A stretch of 64,000 nt of DNA, taken from Marinobacter sp. SS21 (GTDB taxonomy: Bacteria; Pseudomonadota; Gammaproteobacteria; Pseudomonadales; Oleiphilaceae). Below the pieces are notes generated by a model. The model made no database searches, was not told where the DNA came from, and worked only from the letters and a program-made list of their open reading frames with translations. The position numbers were made by a program, and so were the translations under genes. The first letter of the stretch is position 1, and the number at the start of each line of letters is the position of its first letter. Below are positions 62,114-64,000 of the stretch, piece by piece. The DNA is taken from assembly GCF_028369065.1 (NCBI RefSeq), contig NZ_JAQNDA010000003.1, forward strand, positions 364,807 to 428,806. Reading direction: 5' to 3'.

Positions 62114-63591
62114 CCGATACCCCCGTTGTTTATCGCCCCGCCCACGAGTTGCTCACCGACCTTCGGGCGGGCCGCCTGTCCAGTGTCGAGGTCACCCGCG
62201 CCTTCCTAGACCGGATCGCCGAGCGTAACGGCCAGATCAACGCCGTCATCCACCTGAACGAAGACGTCGCTCTGTCAGCCGCAGCAGCAGCCGATGAGCG
62301 GCTGAAATCCGGCGCGGCGCCCGGCCCCCTGCACGGCTTGCCGTTGACCATCAAGGACACCTGGGAAGTTGCAGCGATGACCTGCACCGCCGGCGCACCG
62401 GCCCTCAAACAGCACATCCCCCAACGCTCCGCTGACGTGGCGGAGCGACTGGCGGCCGCCGGGGCCATTGTGATCGGCAAGACCAACGTGCCGCTGTATG
62501 CCGCCGATATCCAGAGCTACAACAAGCTCTTCGGCGTTACCAACAACCCCTATGACGCCAAGCACACCCCCGGCGGCTCATCCGGCGGCGCGGCGGCGGC
62601 ACTGGCCGCGGGCATGTCCCCGTTGGAAGTAGGCAGTGATCTGGCCGGCTCTATCCGCACCCCTGCCCATTTTTGCGGCGTCTTCGGACACAAGCCCAGC
62701 CGAGGCCTCGTCTCCCTGCGCGGGCACATTCCGGGGCCACCGGGCACCATGAGCCAGCCCGATCTGGCCGAAGGCGGTCCCATGGCCCGTACCGCAAAAG
62801 ATCTGGAACTGCTGCTGGGTGTTATTGCCGGCCCCACTGCGGCCGACAGCCGTAGCTGGCAACTGGCCATGGAACCTGCTGACCTGACCGAATTGAGCGA
62901 GGCGCGGGTGGGCCTGTGGCTGAACGATCCTCAGTGTCCCATTAGCAAAGAGCTGAGCGAAGGTTACAAGGAACTGACTGGAAAACTGGAGCAGACCGGA
63001 GCCAAGGTGGCGCAAGCTCGCCATCCACTGCTGAGCCTGGACCGGATCATGCCAGTGTATTTCAACCTGCTCGGCAGCCTGCTGAGCACCTCGTTCAAAC
63101 CGGGCCAACGCCAGCAGTTACTGTGGATCAGTCGTCTCGAAAAAGTATTGCGGCATGTGGTGCCGATGACCGTCGGCGTCGGTCAATATGGTCGCGGCGT
63201 CAATCAGCCCATCCATCAGTGGATTCAGTGGCACGAAACCCGGGAGAAGATGCGCGCCCAGATCGAATCCCTGTTCGAACACCACGACGTCCTGCTCACC
63301 CCGGTGACGCCGACCACCGCCATCCCCCACGACCTCAGCCAACCCCTATTCAAACGCCGGGTGACGGTCAATGACCAGCCCCGTTCCTATCTCGACCAGT
63401 TCTGCTGGATCGCCCTGGCCACCCTGCTCGGCCTGCCCGCCACCTCGGTGCCGGTGGGCCGCACCGCCAGCGGATTGCCCTATAACATTCAGGTGATCGG
63501 CGCGCCAGGCAAGGATCTAACCACGATCCGGTTTTCACAGCTGCTGGAAGAAAAGGGATTGGCAGGATTCAGAATGCCAGATGGGTTTTGA
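62110..63591 (+). CDS. Amidase-signature-family amidase
   Basis: 493 residues from a GTG coupled to the preceding stop, with AAGGA upstream. The Ser-cisSer-Lys triad region is visible: Lys82 (LPLTIKDTWE), the cis-Ser of TPGGSSGGAAAAL near 157, and the nucleophile Ser181 in VGSDLAGSIRTPAHF. It hydrolyses amides; the substrate cannot be read from sequence. It is followed by an inverted repeat and terminators. Confidence 0.93.
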   Translation: MTDTPVVYRPAHELLTDLRAGRLSSVEVTRAFLDRIAERNGQINAVIHLNEDVALSAAAAADERLKSGAAPGPLHGLPLTIKDTWEVAAMTCTAGAPALKQHIPQRSADVAERLAAAGAIVIGKTNVPLYAADIQSYNKLFGVTNNPYDAKHTPGGSSGGAAAALAAGMSPLEVGSDLAGSIRTPAHFCGVFGHKPSRGLVSLRGHIPGPPGTMSQPDLAEGGPMARTAKDLELLLGVIAGPTAADSRSWQLAMEPADLTELSEARVGLWLNDPQCPISKELSEGYKELTGKLEQTGAKVAQARHPLLSLDRIMPVYFNLLGSLLSTSFKPGQRQQLLWISRLEKVLRHVVPMTVGVGQYGRGVNQPIHQWIQWHETREKMRAQIESLFEHHDVLLTPVTPTTAIPHDLSQPLFKRRVTVNDQPRSYLDQFCWIALATLLGLPATSVPVGRTASGLPYNIQVIGAPGKDLTTIRFSQLLEEKGLAGFRMPDGF

Positions 63592-63613
63592 CCCGACGTA
63601 GATCCTCCACACC

Positions 63614-63704
63614 GTAGGATGCCGGTGAACGAAGTGAACCGCATCAAACCCAGATCGCCGCGAATACCGGCGATGCGGTTCGGCGAGCCTCACCGGCATC
63701 CTAC
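63614..63704. repeat. REP/BIME-like inverted repeat
   Basis: Outer arms GTAGGATGCCGGTGA (63614-63628) and TCACCGGCATCCTAC (63690-63704) are exact complements. Inner arms GAACCGCATC (63636-63645) and GATGCGGTTC (63672-63681) are also exact. GTAGGATG ends are typical of REP sequences mobilised by RAYT transposases. Located 22 bp after the amidase gene. Confidence 0.75.
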
Positions 63705-63728
63705 GCGTGCTCCCCCCCTGCAAAAACA

Positions 63729-63757
63729 GATAAAGCCGGTCACAGACCGGCTTTATC
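63729..63757. terminator. Bidirectional intrinsic terminator
   Basis: A 13-bp perfect stem (GATAAAGCCGGTC / GACCGGCTTTATC) with loop ACA. The U-run is short (TTTAT), but the stem is very strong. It would end the acyl-CoA dehydrogenase-amidase transcript. Confidence 0.7.
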
Positions 63758-63769
63758 TAATGTGGTAGC

Positions 63770-63990
63770 GGGGAGCAGAAGCGACCAGCTTCTGCGGCAC
63801 CAACCTTGCAGCACGCAGTGCGAAAAGAAAGTGGTGACACAAAAGCCCCCGCCAAAAGCAAGAAAGGCCAGTCATTGGAGGCTGTGTGAAAACAGTCTCC
63901 GAAGCTGGCAAAATAACCGCGACATGGTTCGCGGTTATTTTTATGAGGCACAAGGAAGGCACACCTCGCAGTCAGACGCTTCTGCTCCCC
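63770..63990. repeat. 221-bp segment bounded by 14-bp perfect inverted repeats
   Basis: GGGGAGCAGAAGCG (63770-63783) and CGCTTCTGCTCCCC (63977-63990) are exact inverted repeats. The interior has no gene and carries an intrinsic terminator. It may be a miniature inverted-repeat element; no target-site duplication is evident. Confidence 0.45.
63911..63942. terminator. Intrinsic terminator within the inverted-repeat segment
   Basis: A 12-bp perfect stem (AAATAACCGCGA / TCGCGGTTATTT) with a 6-base loop and a run of five U at its 3' end on the plus strand. It also works on the minus strand (TTTTGCC follows). Confidence 0.75.
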
Positions 63991-64000
63991 CCGAGCGTTG

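Larger units (their letters stand above)
63592..64000. other. Repeat-rich non-coding right end
   Basis: 409 bp with no supported gene or tRNA. It holds a long imperfect inverted repeat (63614-63704), a strong bidirectional terminator (63729-63757), a second one (63911-63942), and 14-bp inverted repeats at 63770-63783 and 63977-63990. Confidence 0.7.

Noticed and set aside
63758..63910. tRNA or small RNA gene near the right end
   Set aside because: No acceptor or T-loop pattern (GGTTCRA) is present; the stems seen are terminators and inverted repeats.
63753..63962. 69-codon minus-strand gene at the right edge
   Set aside because: Lies across two terminators and an inverted repeat; no ribosome site or family.

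Overview
The window looks like chromosome of a marine gammaproteobacterium close to Marinobacter, with Pseudomonas-type gene order. It is GC-rich, carries a FleQ/FleS/FleR-controlled polar flagellum with FlhF/FleN, has the MotC/MotD stator and ParC/ParP array-positioning genes, and has a lexA-sulA pair next to two small genes arranged as in Pseudomonas. The genus is inferred from gene content and synteny; nothing in the sequence proves it.

Layout: 1-2379 is the end of a cytochrome c maturation operon (ccmABCD, minus strand). 2380-5115 is a loose accessory stretch with an MscS-type channel, a DUF4242 protein and non-coding DNA. 5116-6740 (plus strand) is an unusual pair: a FliK-like protein and an orphan FlhB C-terminal domain. 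From 44636 down to 6759 almost everything is one minus-strand motility regulon, in transcription order: fliT-like, fleQ, fleSR, fliEFGHIJ, hsbA-hsbR-hptB, fliK, fliLMNOPQR-flhB, then flhA-flhF-fleN-fliA-cheY-cheZ-cheA-cheB-motC-motD-parC-parP-cheW-DUF2802. A plus-strand uracil-salvage cassette (upp, uraA, methyltransferase) is wedged between flhB and flhA. 44664-47024 holds metR and a DUF1329 gene. 47421-51869 holds DUF6586, a small conserved gene, sulA, lexA, and an amidoligase plus class-I glutamine-amidotransferase pair. 52043-58136 is a PAQR-tamA-tamB operon. 58371-63591 (plus) carries two acyl-CoA dehydrogenases, a voltage-sensor-like membrane protein and an amidase. The right end is repeat-rich and non-coding.

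Regulation can be read directly in places. Sigma-54 promoters lie before fleS, fliE, fliL, fliK and flhA. FleQ-box-like palindromes lie near the fleS, fliE, flhA and (weakly) fliL promoters. A sigma-70 promoter precedes fleQ, a perfect LexA box precedes lexA, a perfect MetR box overlaps the metR start, and a strong intrinsic terminator follows fleR.

The most unusual structures are two short tandem-repeat arrays that begin inside the last codons of cheA (17-bp unit, eight to nine copies) and fliL (16-bp unit, four copies). Both run through the stop codon into the gap before the next gene and share a related core. The amidoligase/GATase pair divergent from lexA is the best candidate for a poorly described biochemical system.
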